Assembly: GCA_021794015.1 (NCBI GenBank) | Contig: JAJYRQ010000014.1 | Coordinates: forward strand, 19,207-83,206 | DNA from: Deltaproteobacteria bacterium | GTDB taxonomy: Bacteria; Desulfobacterota; Binatia; Binatales; Binataceae | Length of the DNA: 64,000 nucleotides | Direction: 5' to 3' | In this document: positions 51,506-60,498 of the stretch, one piece after another | Layout: each line of letters starts with the position of its first letter | How positions within the stretch are numbered: the stretch's first letter is position 1 | Translations under genes and position numbers: made by a program | Notes under the pieces: generated by a model | What the model saw: the letters and a program-made list of their open reading frames with translations, nothing else | Told to the model about the DNA's origin: nothing | The model's database searches: none

Positions 51506-52387
51506 CTAGCGGCGGCCGAACAGCCCCCGCGGGCGCAGGTAGAGCACCAACACCAGGATTATCAGCCCCGGCAAATCCCGCAGCGATGGCGCCACCAGGT
51601 AGGCCGTAAGCGTCTCGATGAACCCAATCAGGTAGGAGGCCAGAAGCGAGCCGAAGATGCTGCCCAAGCCGCCCAGCACCACGATCGAGAAGGCGCTGGC
51701 CGTAAGATCACCGGCGCGCGCGGGATTGGCCCCTAAAAACGACGCCAGCAGCACGCCCGCCACGCCGCCCATAATACCGTAGATGCCCCACACCCAGCGA
51801 TAAATCCGCTCCAGGTCGAAGCCGAGCAGCGCAAGCCCGCGCGGATTGATCGACGCCGCCCAGACCGCCTTGCCGGTGCGCGTGCCGTGAACGAACAGCC
51901 AGAGCGCGCCGATCACCAGCCAGGCCACCGCGCCCACCGCGAGTTCGTTGGTCGGCGTTCTCACCCCCAGCACCTGCGATACGCCCTGCACCAGAGGCGG
52001 CACGGTGATCGAGGTCGCGGTAAAGAAATGCGCCAGCAACTCGCTTATCATAATCGCCCACAAAAGCGTTGCCGTGAGCACGAAAATTTCGCGCTCCTCG
52101 TCGGGAATCTTGCGCGAGCGCTGCAGCGGCCGGATGACCACGTAGTAGGTCAGGTAGGCGGCAATCACGCCTCCGCCCACGCCGGCAAGCTGGCTTAGGT
52201 AGGGGCCCAAGCCGAGCTCGCTGGCCATCGCCCAGGCGGTCATCGCAGCCACCAGCAAGACCGCCCCGTGGGCCAGGTTGAGCACGCCCGAAACGCCGAA
52301 GATCAGCGCGAAGCCGGCGGCGCCCAGCCCGTAAAGCGCGCTCAGCACGGTCCCGTCCACCACGATTTGCGCCAACAATTGTCGCAT
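51506..52387 (-). CDS. Branched-chain amino acid type ABC permease, LivH family
   Basis: 293 residues from the ATG at 52387 (GGAGACAAG upstream); the longer frame from 52747 runs through repeats. LivH blocks: VVDGTVLSALYGLGAAGFAL, VLNLAHGAVLLV, SINPRGLALLGFDLERIYRWVW (coupling loop) and VVLGGLGSIFGSLLASYLIG. It pairs with the LivM-type protein downstream. Confidence 0.92.
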   Translation of the reverse strand: MRQLLAQIVVDGTVLSALYGLGAAGFALIFGVSGVLNLAHGAVLLVAAMTAWAMASELGLGPYLSQLAGVGGGVIAAYLTYYVVIRPLQRSRKIPDEEREIFVLTATLLWAIMISELLAHFFTATSITVPPLVQGVSQVLGVRTPTNELAVGAVAWLVIGALWLFVHGTRTGKAVWAASINPRGLALLGFDLERIYRWVWGIYGIMGGVAGVLLASFLGANPARAGDLTASAFSIVVLGGLGSIFGSLLASYLIGFIETLTAYLVAPSLRDLPGLIILVLVLYLRPRGLFGRR

Positions 52388-53240
52388 CTTGTCTCCGGCC
52401 AGGCCGACTTTCGGCGCTACAAGGATAGCCGCACAAGCCGGCCGTTCGCCATCCGCCCGACATTGGTCTTTGCCGTGCCTGGTGCCTGCCGCGCGGGGGG
52501 GACAAAAGAGAGAGCCAGGTCGTTGTATGGCGGCTGCGGGCGATGCTTGCCACGCCTTGCTCTCCTTGTATGTTGCCGGAGAGTTCGGCAAGGGATTTGA
52601 ACAACGGGCGCGCCAGCTCCGCTCCCCTCGCCTCGCCCGCGAAGCGGGAGAGGCCGCGCAGCGTCTGTCGCTGCGCGGGTGAGGGTGCAAGCAGGCGGAA
52701 TCAGCACCCTCACCCCAACCCTCTCCCAAAGGGAGAGGGGGCGACAAGGCGCGAACCGGCAGGATGGGAGCGCCCTGGTGCTGCTGCTCTTTGGCCGGAT
52801 GCTGTGAATTCCGTGGCCAACCGCTTGACTGTCAACACAGTCGCTCTCCCGGGGCAAGCATCGCTGCGCCCATTTTTCTTTCCCTCACCCCGCAGAGTTG
52901 GCGCCGCCCGCACCTTCTTGTTTCCCTCTCCCCTCGGGGGGAGAGGAAGAGGAAAACAAGCCGCGCCGTCCCTCTCTGCCTCGCCGCCGGACGGAATCCA
53001 CCCCCTATCCCAAAGCCTGTGGAGCCTGCGGGCAACCTCTTGACTCCCGACACAGTCGCTCTCCCGCAAGCGGGCGAGGGGCGAACAGGACGCGGCACGC
53101 GGGAACAGCGGCGGGCGGCGTGGCCACCACCGTCGCCGCGGCGCGGTGCTCGCCGCGCGGCACACGTTCCTGCCGCTGCGCGGTGGCTGCTCGCCACTTA
53201 AGCTGCAGGCAGGCCGGGCGGCGTGCCCGCGGCCTGCCGC
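52388..53240. repeat. 853-bp non-coding region of mosaic repeats inside the second Liv operon
   Basis: Separates the livH gene from its binding-protein gene (both minus). It has hairpins CCCTCTCCC-AAA-GGGAGAGGG (52722-52742) and CTCTCCCC-TCGG-GGGGAGAG near 52926-52945. There is a 34-bp direct repeat (52818-52851 and 53033-53066, 30 of 34 positions equal) and a GGCAGGCC/GGCCTGCC palindrome near 53207-53241. No convincing gene is seen; open frames here are repeat-derived. Confidence 0.6.
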
Positions 53241-53241
53241 C
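53207..53241. repeat. Dispersed GC palindrome (GGCAGGCC/GGCCTGCC)
   Basis: Perfect 8-bp arms around a GC-rich 15-nt centre (GGGCGGCGTGCCCGC), just after the stop of the binding-protein gene on the minus strand. Without a T-run it is a weak terminator. Family as at 15975-16018. Confidence 0.5.
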
Positions 53242-54488
53242 TACTTAACAAAGGATGGAACCGCCAGCTTGGCGTCGGCTACCTGCGAGGGCCAGATGGT
53301 AACCTGGCGGCCATTTTGCCACTGGATCATAATGCCGGTGAAGTAGCCTTCCCCATACCTAAGGCCGTGCGTATAGAGCGAGTCGCGGCCGTAGAACGCG
53401 ATCCGCCCGATGGTCCCGAGGTAGTCGGTCTTTTCCAGGGAGCCCACGAGCGCGTCGGGAGCCGTCGAATGGACCCGCTCGATCGCCTGCTTGAGCACGT
53501 AAATAGCGTCATAGCTGGTATAGCCATCGTATGGGGCAGCCGCTCCGAACCGCTTGACGTAGGCCCGGCTGAAGGGGTTGCTCTTGGGTGTGACGGCCGC
53601 GCCCGGCGAGCCGGCAGTCTCGGTGATCACACCGTCGCACGCGCCGTTGGTGGCCTTCCAGAAGGTACCGTCCATGGCCTGGCTGCTGACACCGGCAAGG
53701 AGCGCCGGCACTTGGGCGTTATGCCATTGTAGCGTGGGCTTTAGCCCGGCATGCGCCCAGGCGGTGATGATAACATTGGGATGTGCGTCCTCGATTTTGT
53801 TGTAGATCGGGGTGAAATCGGTGGTGCTGGGCGAATACCGGATATGTCCCACCACCTTGAGTCCGGCCTTGGGCAGACATCGCAGGTAGGAGTCGTCAAG
53901 CGGTATGGTCCAGGCGGCATCCTCACTCATCACAAAAGCCCGCTGGTAGCCCAGCTTGCCCACCAGGGCGTCGTGAGCGAAATCGCACACGAATCGCCCC
54001 TGAAGCTCCGAATTGAGCCACTGCTGAAAGACGAACCGGTAGCGGGCATAGTCGTCGTGGACCTGCTTGGTGATCTCGGTGCTCGCTGCTCCGGTGACGA
54101 TAAAGGGGCGATGAAGACGGGCCGCCCAGGGCTCGATCGCCAGGGCAATCTCGCTCATAAACGCGCCCACCACAGCGACGACATGGTCCTGTTCAACGGC
54201 ACGCTGAAAACCGCGCACGGCGTCGGTAGCCGAAGCGTGATTATCGTACTTGAACAACTCCACCGGACGGCCGTCGATTCCACCGGCGGCGTTGATTTCG
54301 TCGACCGCCAGCGACGCGGCGTTGACAATCGTGATGCCGTCAACGTGAGCGAACGGGGCAATAACGCCAATCCGGACAGGGGTCCTGTCTTGAGCGGCGA
54401 CCGCCGTCTTTGCCGACCACGAACTCGCCCCCGCGGCAATCGCCGCCAGGAGCAAGACCCCAAGCATGCTGAACCGGAACTGATTCAT
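53241..54488 (-). CDS. Branched-chain amino acid type ABC transporter, substrate-binding protein (second system)
   Basis: 415 residues. A signal peptide (FSMLGVLLLAAIAAGASSWS ... AVAA) precedes VRIGVIAPFAHVDGITIVNA, ASLAVDEINAAGGIDGRPVE and RPFIVTGAASTEI, the type-I binding fold. It is expressed ahead of livH, livM and the fused livGF gene, separated from livH by the 853-bp repeat region. The ligand is unknown. Only distant similarity is visible to the first system's binding protein, so the two probably take up different substrates. Confidence 0.92.
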   Translation of the reverse strand: MNQFRFSMLGVLLLAAIAAGASSWSAKTAVAAQDRTPVRIGVIAPFAHVDGITIVNAASLAVDEINAAGGIDGRPVELFKYDNHASATDAVRGFQRAVEQDHVVAVVGAFMSEIALAIEPWAARLHRPFIVTGAASTEITKQVHDDYARYRFVFQQWLNSELQGRFVCDFAHDALVGKLGYQRAFVMSEDAAWTIPLDDSYLRCLPKAGLKVVGHIRYSPSTTDFTPIYNKIEDAHPNVIITAWAHAGLKPTLQWHNAQVPALLAGVSSQAMDGTFWKATNGACDGVITETAGSPGAAVTPKSNPFSRAYVKRFGAAAPYDGYTSYDAIYVLKQAIERVHSTAPDALVGSLEKTDYLGTIGRIAFYGRDSLYTHGLRYGEGYFTGIMIQWQNGRQVTIWPSQVADAKLAVPSFVK

Positions 54489-55166
54489 AACCTTTAACCT
54501 CTTCCACCAGGATTAACTGGAATCGCGAGGGGGCGAGCTTGCCCCCAGGCGTTCTAACAGGTTCCAACCGCAGCCGGGCCGACCCGTGAAGCGTCCAGCT
54601 ACCCGCCTGAGCTTTGCCCATGTCAAGCCGGGATTCCTTTTTTAGCCACAGTTGACCTATCTATAGCGCGCGCTTCCCTCCTAGAGTAGGGGTAAAAGTT
54701 CGCGTGACCGTCGAGGCTGTGGCTGGCCGGCGAGGCGGTTCGTTCTATCGTCGCCGCCTGGGCTACGGCACGACGCCGCGGATGGACAAGCCGTGCATCT
54801 CGGTATCGCCGCTCGCGTCGGCCAAGCCGGCCGCCATGCAATGGCAGGGCTGCCGCGCGCGCCCAATCCCGGCGCGGCGAGCACCGCGGCCCGGGATTCC
54901 CTGCACGCCTTCGGCGCGCGGGAATAACAGACAAGGGCGGCTGCTATTTCCCCCGCACGCAACGCGCGCCCTTGTGCCCCCCCTCCGCGCATGCAAACGG
55001 TTCCCTTCGGCAGGCTCAGGGCGGCGCTTCGGGAGGCCTCAGGACGCCGAGGCATGCCCTGAGCGAAGCCGAAGGGACGGTGGCTGCCGCGCGAGGCCTG
55101 CCCCGAGCCCTGCCGAGGGGAATCCCGGTCCTGCCGGCCGCACGGCTAGCCACGCTGCTCGCCCGC
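54489..55166. repeat. Intergenic region with mosaic repeats and a large inverted repeat
   Basis: Contains the promoter side of the binding-protein gene near 54489-54700. Then repeats: CCGCCATGCAATGGC (54831-54845), the GGGAATAACAG variant of the CATTCCCGCGCG motif (near 54911), and an inverted repeat at 55003-55076 with arms CCCTTCGGC..CTCAGGG and CCCTGAG..GCCGAAGGG. No gene is seen. Confidence 0.55.
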
Positions 55167-55197
55167 AAAAAAAGAGGCCCGGGCGAACCCGGGCCTC
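55167..55197 (-). terminator. Rho-independent terminator of the MHS symporter gene
   Basis: On the minus strand GAGGCCCGGG-TTCG-CCCGGGCCTC is a perfect 10-bp stem with a TTCG tetraloop, followed by seven T. It lies 30 bp after the stop of the MHS-type transporter gene. This is the clearest intrinsic terminator in the window. Confidence 0.93.
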
Positions 55198-55226
55198 CGC
55201 TTACGGGCAAGCGAGCGTGCGGCTTG

Positions 55227-56591
55227 TCAGGCCGCGGTCGCCCGCTCTTCGCCGCCGACCTCCTCCCAAATCTTGATCTCGTGCGTCGGCTCGCTCATGA
55301 AGATGAGGCTCACGATCACGCCCAGGACCGCTATCGCGATCGGATAGAGCAGCCCGGCGTAGACGTTGCCGGTGGCGAAAACCAGCGAGGTGGCAATCAG
55401 CGGCACGAACCCGCCGAAAATCCCGTTGCCGATATGGTACGGCAGCGAAAGCGAGGTGTACCGGATGCGCGCCGGAAAGACCTCGACCAGGTAGGCGGCA
55501 ATCGGCGCATAGGCCAGCGTCACCAGGATCACGTTGTAGGTCACCAAGAGCGTCAGGATCACCGGGCTGTCGGAGTTGTGCCGCATCAGCCAGAAGACCG
55601 GAATAAAGGTCACCGCCGCCAGGATAAAGCCGGTGTTCAGAATGACCCGGCGCCCGTACTTGTCCGAGAGATGGCCAAACAGCATGAAAAACGGCGTGCC
55701 CAGGCAGAGCGCGATCGCGACAATCCAGTAAACCGTGACGTAGTTCAGCTTCATCACGGTCAGCATGAAGTACAGCGCGTAATACTGCGCCGTGTACCAG
55801 ACCACCCCCTCAGGCGCGGTTGCGCCGAACAGCGCGATCAGGATAAGGCCCCAGTTCTTCCCGCTGCCGAAGCTCTCGGTCAGCGGCTTCGAGGAGGCTT
55901 TGCCCTGCTCCTTCAGCCGCGAAAACAGCGGCGTCTCCTGCAGCTTTATCCGGATGTACATCGCCAACGCCACCAGAAAGATCGACAGCAAAAACGGGAA
56001 ACGCCAGCCATACGCCTTGAAGGCCGCATCGCCCATGTTCAGCCTAAAGGCCAGAATTATCAGCAGCGACATCACAATCCCGATGGTGGCCGTGGTCTGA
56101 AGCCAGCTCGTGTAAAGCCCCCGCTTGTTGTCCGGCGAATGCTCGGCGATGTAAACCGCAGCGCCGCCGTACTCGCCGCCGAGCGCCAGCCCCTGCAGCA
56201 TCCTGAGCGTCACCACCAGTATCGGCGCCCACCACCCAATTGTCTGGAAGCTCGGCATCAGGCCCATCAGAAAAGTCCCCGACCCCATGATGAGCAGCGT
56301 CAGCATAAAGGTGAACTTGCGCCCGATCAGATCGCCGATCCGGCCAAAAATGACCGCGCCGAAAGGACGCACCGCAAAGCCCGTGGCAAAGGTCGCCAGG
56401 CTGGCCAGAAGCGCCCCCTGCGGATGCCCGGCCGGAAAGAACAGGCCCGAAAAGAAAACCGCCAGGCTGCCGTAAAGGTAAAAATCGTACCAGTCGATCA
56501 GCGTGCCGATCGAAGCGGCAAAAACCACGAAAGACAGACTGTACTTCCGGCCCGCGACTTCCCGTCCGCTTGCCATTTCAGATGCCGGCAT
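55227..56591 (-). CDS. MFS transporter, metabolite:H+ symporter (MHS) type
   Basis: 454 residues from the ATG at 56591, with GGAGGAG about 7 nt upstream; the frame opens at 56618. About 12 helices. Family marks: FVVFAASIGTLIDWYDFYLYG, FGRIGDLIGRKFTFMLTLLI, LRMLQGLALGGEYGGAAVYI and LFGHLSDKYGRRVILNTG. MHS proteins carry dicarboxylates, alpha-ketoglutarate, shikimate, betaine or proline. Placement ahead of acs on the same strand suggests import of an organic acid. Transcript ends at the TTCG-loop terminator. Confidence 0.92.
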   Translation of the reverse strand: MPASEMASGREVAGRKYSLSFVVFAASIGTLIDWYDFYLYGSLAVFFSGLFFPAGHPQGALLASLATFATGFAVRPFGAVIFGRIGDLIGRKFTFMLTLLIMGSGTFLMGLMPSFQTIGWWAPILVVTLRMLQGLALGGEYGGAAVYIAEHSPDNKRGLYTSWLQTTATIGIVMSLLIILAFRLNMGDAAFKAYGWRFPFLLSIFLVALAMYIRIKLQETPLFSRLKEQGKASSKPLTESFGSGKNWGLILIALFGATAPEGVVWYTAQYYALYFMLTVMKLNYVTVYWIVAIALCLGTPFFMLFGHLSDKYGRRVILNTGFILAAVTFIPVFWLMRHNSDSPVILTLLVTYNVILVTLAYAPIAAYLVEVFPARIRYTSLSLPYHIGNGIFGGFVPLIATSLVFATGNVYAGLLYPIAIAVLGVIVSLIFMSEPTHEIKIWEEVGGEERATAA

Positions 56592-56773
56592 AAAACTCTC
56601 CTCCCAGGCCGTTGCCAAAGCGGCGCTACGGCAAACTTAACGATGTACACCCGGGTTCTCCGCGGTTCCCCCGCGTACTGCGGCTGCCCCTGCGAAGAAC
56701 CCTTCAGAGAGCGAAACTTACATTGACTCGCACTTTCTCGGCGCGAAGTCAAGCACCCCTCGGACGGCGTCCC

Positions 56774-58834
56774 TCAGGCGGCTTTCCCGCCCTGCACCAT
56801 CTGCTTTATCTGCTCGACGACGTCAGGATTGAGCAGCGTGGTGACGTCGCCCAGGTCCTTGGACCGGTTGGAGATCGCCGACAGCACCCGGCGCATGATC
56901 TTTCCCGAGCGCGTCTTGGGCATGTCGGGCACGATGTAGACCGCGCGCGGCCGCGCGATCTTGCCGACGATCGTTTCGACCGCCTGGATGACCTTCTGCT
57001 CGATCTCCCGGCTAGGCGCAACGCCGGGCTTGAGCGCGACGTAGACCTCGGGCATCCGGCCCTTGAGCTCGTCGGCAACCGGCACGACCGCCGCCTCGGC
57101 CACTTCGGCAACCGTCAGGCAGGCCGACTCGAGCTCCTTGGTGCCGAGGCGGTGTCCGGCGACGTTGATGACGTCGTCGATGCGACCCAGGATGCGGAAG
57201 TAGCCGTCGGCCGCCTGCACCGCGCCGTCGCCGGCGAAGTACGGCCAGTCGCGCCAGTCCTTGCTGTTGCGGTTCTTGCAGTACTTCTGGTAGTAGACCT
57301 TGACGTAGCGGTCGGGGTCGCCCCAGATGGTCTGCATGATTCCGGGCCAGGGGTTGCGGATGCAGATATTGCCGGCCTTGCCCGTGCCCTTGGGGATTTC
57401 CTTGGCCTCTTCGTCATAGATCACGGGGTAAATCCCGGGCACCCCGGGCCCCGCGCTTCCCGGCTTCATCGGGTCGAGCGCCGGCTTGGTGCTGCAAAGA
57501 AAGCCGCCGTTCTCCGTCTGCCACCAGGTATCGGTGATGACCGCTTCGCCCCTGCCCACGACCGTGTAGTACCACTTCCAGACCTCGGGCTCGATCGGCT
57601 CGCCCACCGTGGTCATGGACTTGAAACGGTAGTGGTACTTGGCCGGCTCGTCGGGACCCGCCTTGCGCAGCATCCGGATGGTCGTCGGCGAGGTGTGGAA
57701 GATGTTCACGCCCAGGCGCTCGGCAATCCGCCACGGCCGGCCGGCGTCGGGACAGGTCGGCACGCCTTCATACATGACGCTGGTGGCAGCCAGCGCCAAC
57801 GGCCCGTAAACGATGTAGGAATGGCCGGTTATCCAGCCGATGTCGGCAAAACACCAGTAAACGTCCTCGGGATGGATGTCCTGGATGTGCTTCGAGGTTC
57901 CGGCAACGTAGGCAAGGTAGCCGCCGGTGCTGTGCTGGCAGGCCTTGGGCCGGCCGGTGGTGCCGCTGGTGTACATCAGAAAGAGCGGCGCCGTCGCATC
58001 CATCGAGACCGGCTCGACCTTGCGGCCGCGATGCTCCTTGAGCAGATCGTCCATCCAGAAGTCGCGCCCGGCAACCATCGGCGCTGCCGTGGCCGTCCGC
58101 CCGCTCAGGCGGCGCCAGACCAGGACCTTTTCGACTTGCCGCCCTTCGCGCGCGGCGGTCTCGACCGCGATGTCGGCGTTCGCCTTGTGATCGAGCAGCC
58201 GGCCGTTGCGGTAGTAGCCGTCCATGCTGACCAGCACCCGGCTGCCGGAGTCAGCGATGCGCACGCCGCAGGCCTCGCCGCTAAAGCCGCCGAATACCAC
58301 CGAATGAATGACCCCCAGCCGCGCGCAGGCCAGCATCGTTACCGGCAGCTCCGGCGTCATCGGCAGATGGATCGTCACCCGGTCGCCGGCCTTGAGCCCC
58401 AGCCCGTCGCGCAAGAGCGAAGCCACCTCGTTCACCCGCTGGTAAAGCTCCTGGTAGGTAACGACCGCCTGCGGCTCATCTTCCGGCTCGGGCACAAAGA
58501 TGAGCGCGGCCTTGTTGCGGTAGCGGGCCAGATGGCGGTCGATGCAATTCACCGAGGCGTTAAGCCGCCCGCCGACGAACCATTTCCAGAAAGGGGCGTC
58601 GCTCGTATCCAGCGTGGTATGCCAGTAGCGGTCCCAGGTCAGCAGGTCGGCATATTCCCGATAGCACTCGGGAAAGTTTTGCTCGCTAAACCGTTCGTTG
58701 ACGCCGGGATCGGTCAGATTAGCCTGCCCGATGAAGCTGGCCGGCGGATGGTAGTACCCTTCTTCGCGCCAGTGAACGGCTATTTCAGCTTCGGAAACGT
58801 CGGCTCCCGCACCACGGTCATAGGCTGTAGCCAT
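56774..58834 (-). CDS. acs: Acetyl-CoA synthetase
   Basis: 686 residues, somewhat longer than the usual 650. Makes acetyl-CoA (or propionyl-CoA) from the acid, ATP and CoA. It has MYTSGTTGRPKACQHSTGGY, DIGWITGHSYIVYGPL, DTWWQTENGGF, GRIDDVINVAGHRLGTKELE and the regulatory/catalytic lysine in PKTRSGKIMRRVL. The conserved EPINPE of most Acs reads EPIEPE here. The gene precedes the MHS symporter by 182 bp on the same strand, consistent with use of imported acids. Confidence 0.94.
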   Translation of the reverse strand: MATAYDRGAGADVSEAEIAVHWREEGYYHPPASFIGQANLTDPGVNERFSEQNFPECYREYADLLTWDRYWHTTLDTSDAPFWKWFVGGRLNASVNCIDRHLARYRNKAALIFVPEPEDEPQAVVTYQELYQRVNEVASLLRDGLGLKAGDRVTIHLPMTPELPVTMLACARLGVIHSVVFGGFSGEACGVRIADSGSRVLVSMDGYYRNGRLLDHKANADIAVETAAREGRQVEKVLVWRRLSGRTATAAPMVAGRDFWMDDLLKEHRGRKVEPVSMDATAPLFLMYTSGTTGRPKACQHSTGGYLAYVAGTSKHIQDIHPEDVYWCFADIGWITGHSYIVYGPLALAATSVMYEGVPTCPDAGRPWRIAERLGVNIFHTSPTTIRMLRKAGPDEPAKYHYRFKSMTTVGEPIEPEVWKWYYTVVGRGEAVITDTWWQTENGGFLCSTKPALDPMKPGSAGPGVPGIYPVIYDEEAKEIPKGTGKAGNICIRNPWPGIMQTIWGDPDRYVKVYYQKYCKNRNSKDWRDWPYFAGDGAVQAADGYFRILGRIDDVINVAGHRLGTKELESACLTVAEVAEAAVVPVADELKGRMPEVYVALKPGVAPSREIEQKVIQAVETIVGKIARPRAVYIVPDMPKTRSGKIMRRVLSAISNRSKDLGDVTTLLNPDVVEQIKQMVQGGKAA

Positions 58835-59371
58835 AGCAATCCCATCTCCCGTACCGAGTCCTGCATAATATAATTACAACGCTTTCGCTTCGTCGCGGTC
58901 CCTGCTGTCGTTCCCGCGCGCGGTGCCTCCGCTTCTGTCACCCCCGTGCGCGATGCGCGTTCTTCTTTCCCTCTCCCCTTGGGGGGAGAGGGGAGGGTGA
59001 GGGGGGACGCTGGCGCCACCTCGAGCCTCTGGGTGTGTCCCCGCTTTTCCTTCGACTCCGCTTGCGCTCCGCTCAGGGCGGCGCCTCGATCCCCTCCCCC
59101 GGCGGGGGAGAGGAACAAGAAAAGAGGGCGCGCGCCTCCTCTGCTGTCATTCCCGCGCGCGGTGCTCGCCGCACGACAGCTCGCCCGACCTGCCTGCCGC
59201 GCCGGGCGTGGCGCAGGCAGGCCAACGGGAGCGCAATGCCGGGATGTGCGCCACGTGTCCCCGCCGCCATGCAATGGCCTGGCGCGCGCGAGGAATCCCG
59301 ATTCCGAACCCACAGATCCCACCACCGCGCTTGTTGATTACGGCAGCAAAACCGCCGCGCCCGGCTCATGC
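58835..59371. repeat. 537-bp repeat-rich intergenic region
   Basis: Non-coding. Contains CCCTCTCCCC-TTGG-GGGGAGAGGG (near 58971-58993), a stretch ending CTGGCGCCACCTCGAGCC, the TTCGACTCCGCTTGCGCTCC motif (59049-59068), TGTCATTCCCGCGCGCGG (59145-59162), the GCCTGCC-family palindrome (59195-59218), and CCGCCATGCAATGGC (59264-59278). The first about 90 bp must carry the acs promoter. Confidence 0.65.
59195..59218. repeat. Dispersed GC palindrome (CCTGCCTGC/GCAGGCAGG)
   Basis: Perfect 9-bp arms CCTGCCTGC and GCAGGCAGG around a CGCGCCGGGCGTGGC centre. Same family as those at 15975 and 53207; here fully intergenic. Confidence 0.55.
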
Positions 59372-60238
59372 CTAGCGGGCGCGCTCGACGGCTTTCTCCA
59401 GGGCGCGTTGCGTGTGAACCCGCGCCAGCTCGGCCCGGAAATCGGCCGAAGCGTGGATGTCCGAGAGCGCGTCTTTGCCGTCGGCGGCATGGGATGCCGC
59501 GTCGGCCAGGCTCCTGGCGTCGGGCGTCTTGCCGGTTAGCGCCTGCTCGACCGCCAGCGCCCTAAACGGCGCCGCGGCCAGGCCGGTGACGCCCACCCGG
59601 CAGCGTTCGACCGCGCCGCCCTGGTTCAGGCCCACCACCGCGGCCACGCCCACCAGCGCAAAGCCCGAGGCGGGCTGGCGATGCTTCACATAGGCGCCGC
59701 CGGTGCGCGCCGAAAGCGGGGCGAAGTTCACCTCGACCAGCATCTCGGCCGGCTTAAGCGCCGTAGTCATGAGGTCAAGGAAAAACTGTTCGGCCTTCAG
59801 CGTGCGCCGTCCGCCCGGCCCCTCGACAACAATCTCGCCCTCCAGCGCCAGCACGGCCGCCGGGTAGTCCGCTCCGGGATCGGCGTGGACCAGGCTGCCG
59901 CCGAGCGTGCCCATGTTGCGCACTTGCAGGTCGCCGATTTCCGCCGCGCACTCGGCCAGCAGCGGCAGGCGCCGGCGCAGAAGGTCCGAGCTTGCCACCG
60001 CGTCGTGGCGCGCCAGCGCGCCGATCCTTATCCGGCCGCCCTGCTCGTTGATTGCGTCCAGCCCGGCAATACCGCCGATGTCGATCAGATGGCGCGGCTC
60101 GGCCAGCCTTAGCTTCATCATGGGCAAAAGGCTTTGCCCGCCGGCCAGAAGCTTGGCCTGCTCGCCGAAGCGGCCGAGCAGCGAGAGCGCCTGCGCCACC
60201 GAATCCGCCCGATGATACTCGAAGGCCCCTGGATACAT
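59372..60238 (-). CDS. Molybdenum hydroxylase FAD subunit, CoxM/CutM-like
   Basis: 288 residues. FAD-binding parts AKLLAGGQSLLPMMKLRLAE and NMGTLGGSLVHADPGADYPA are the standard xanthine dehydrogenase/CO dehydrogenase medium-subunit motifs. It passes electrons from the iron-sulfur subunit to an acceptor. It lies 260 bp after the large-subunit gene, separated by repeats. With coxL- and coxS-like genes it makes a complete three-subunit hydroxylase. Confidence 0.93.
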   Translation of the reverse strand: MYPGAFEYHRADSVAQALSLLGRFGEQAKLLAGGQSLLPMMKLRLAEPRHLIDIGGIAGLDAINEQGGRIRIGALARHDAVASSDLLRRRLPLLAECAAEIGDLQVRNMGTLGGSLVHADPGADYPAAVLALEGEIVVEGPGGRRTLKAEQFFLDLMTTALKPAEMLVEVNFAPLSARTGGAYVKHRQPASGFALVGVAAVVGLNQGGAVERCRVGVTGLAAAPFRALAVEQALTGKTPDARSLADAASHAADGKDALSDIHASADFRAELARVHTQRALEKAVERAR

Positions 60239-60498
60239 TGCCCTGCTCCTCTTTTATCGAATACCGCGCAATTTATAGTCACACGGCTTCCGCCCGGTCG
60301 CGGGTCGTTCTGTCATTCCGGCGTGCGGTGCTGGCCGCACGGCAACTCGCCCGACCAACGGGAGCGCAATGCCGGGATGCGCGCCACGTGTCCCCGCCGC
60401 CATGCAATGGCCTGCCGCGCGGGGGGCCTGCCCCGAGATCCCTCGACCGGGCTCGGGACAGGCCTGCCGAGGGGAATCCCGATTCCCGCACTAAAAGC
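60239..60498. repeat. 260-bp repeat region inside the cox-like operon
   Basis: Contains TGTCATTCCGGCGTGCGGTG (60311-60330), CCAACGGGAGCGCAATGCCG (60355-60374) and CCGCCATGCAATGGC (60397-60411), all found in other intergenic gaps. It splits the large- and medium-subunit genes, which are normally contiguous. No gene is seen. Confidence 0.65.

Noticed and set aside
54972..56726. 584-residue plus-strand frame
   Set aside because: Antisense to the MHS symporter and its terminator; Arg/Gln/His-rich and starts in repeats.
56612..58873. 753-residue plus-strand frame
   Set aside because: Exactly antisense to acetyl-CoA synthetase, which has all catalytic motifs; composition is non-protein-like.
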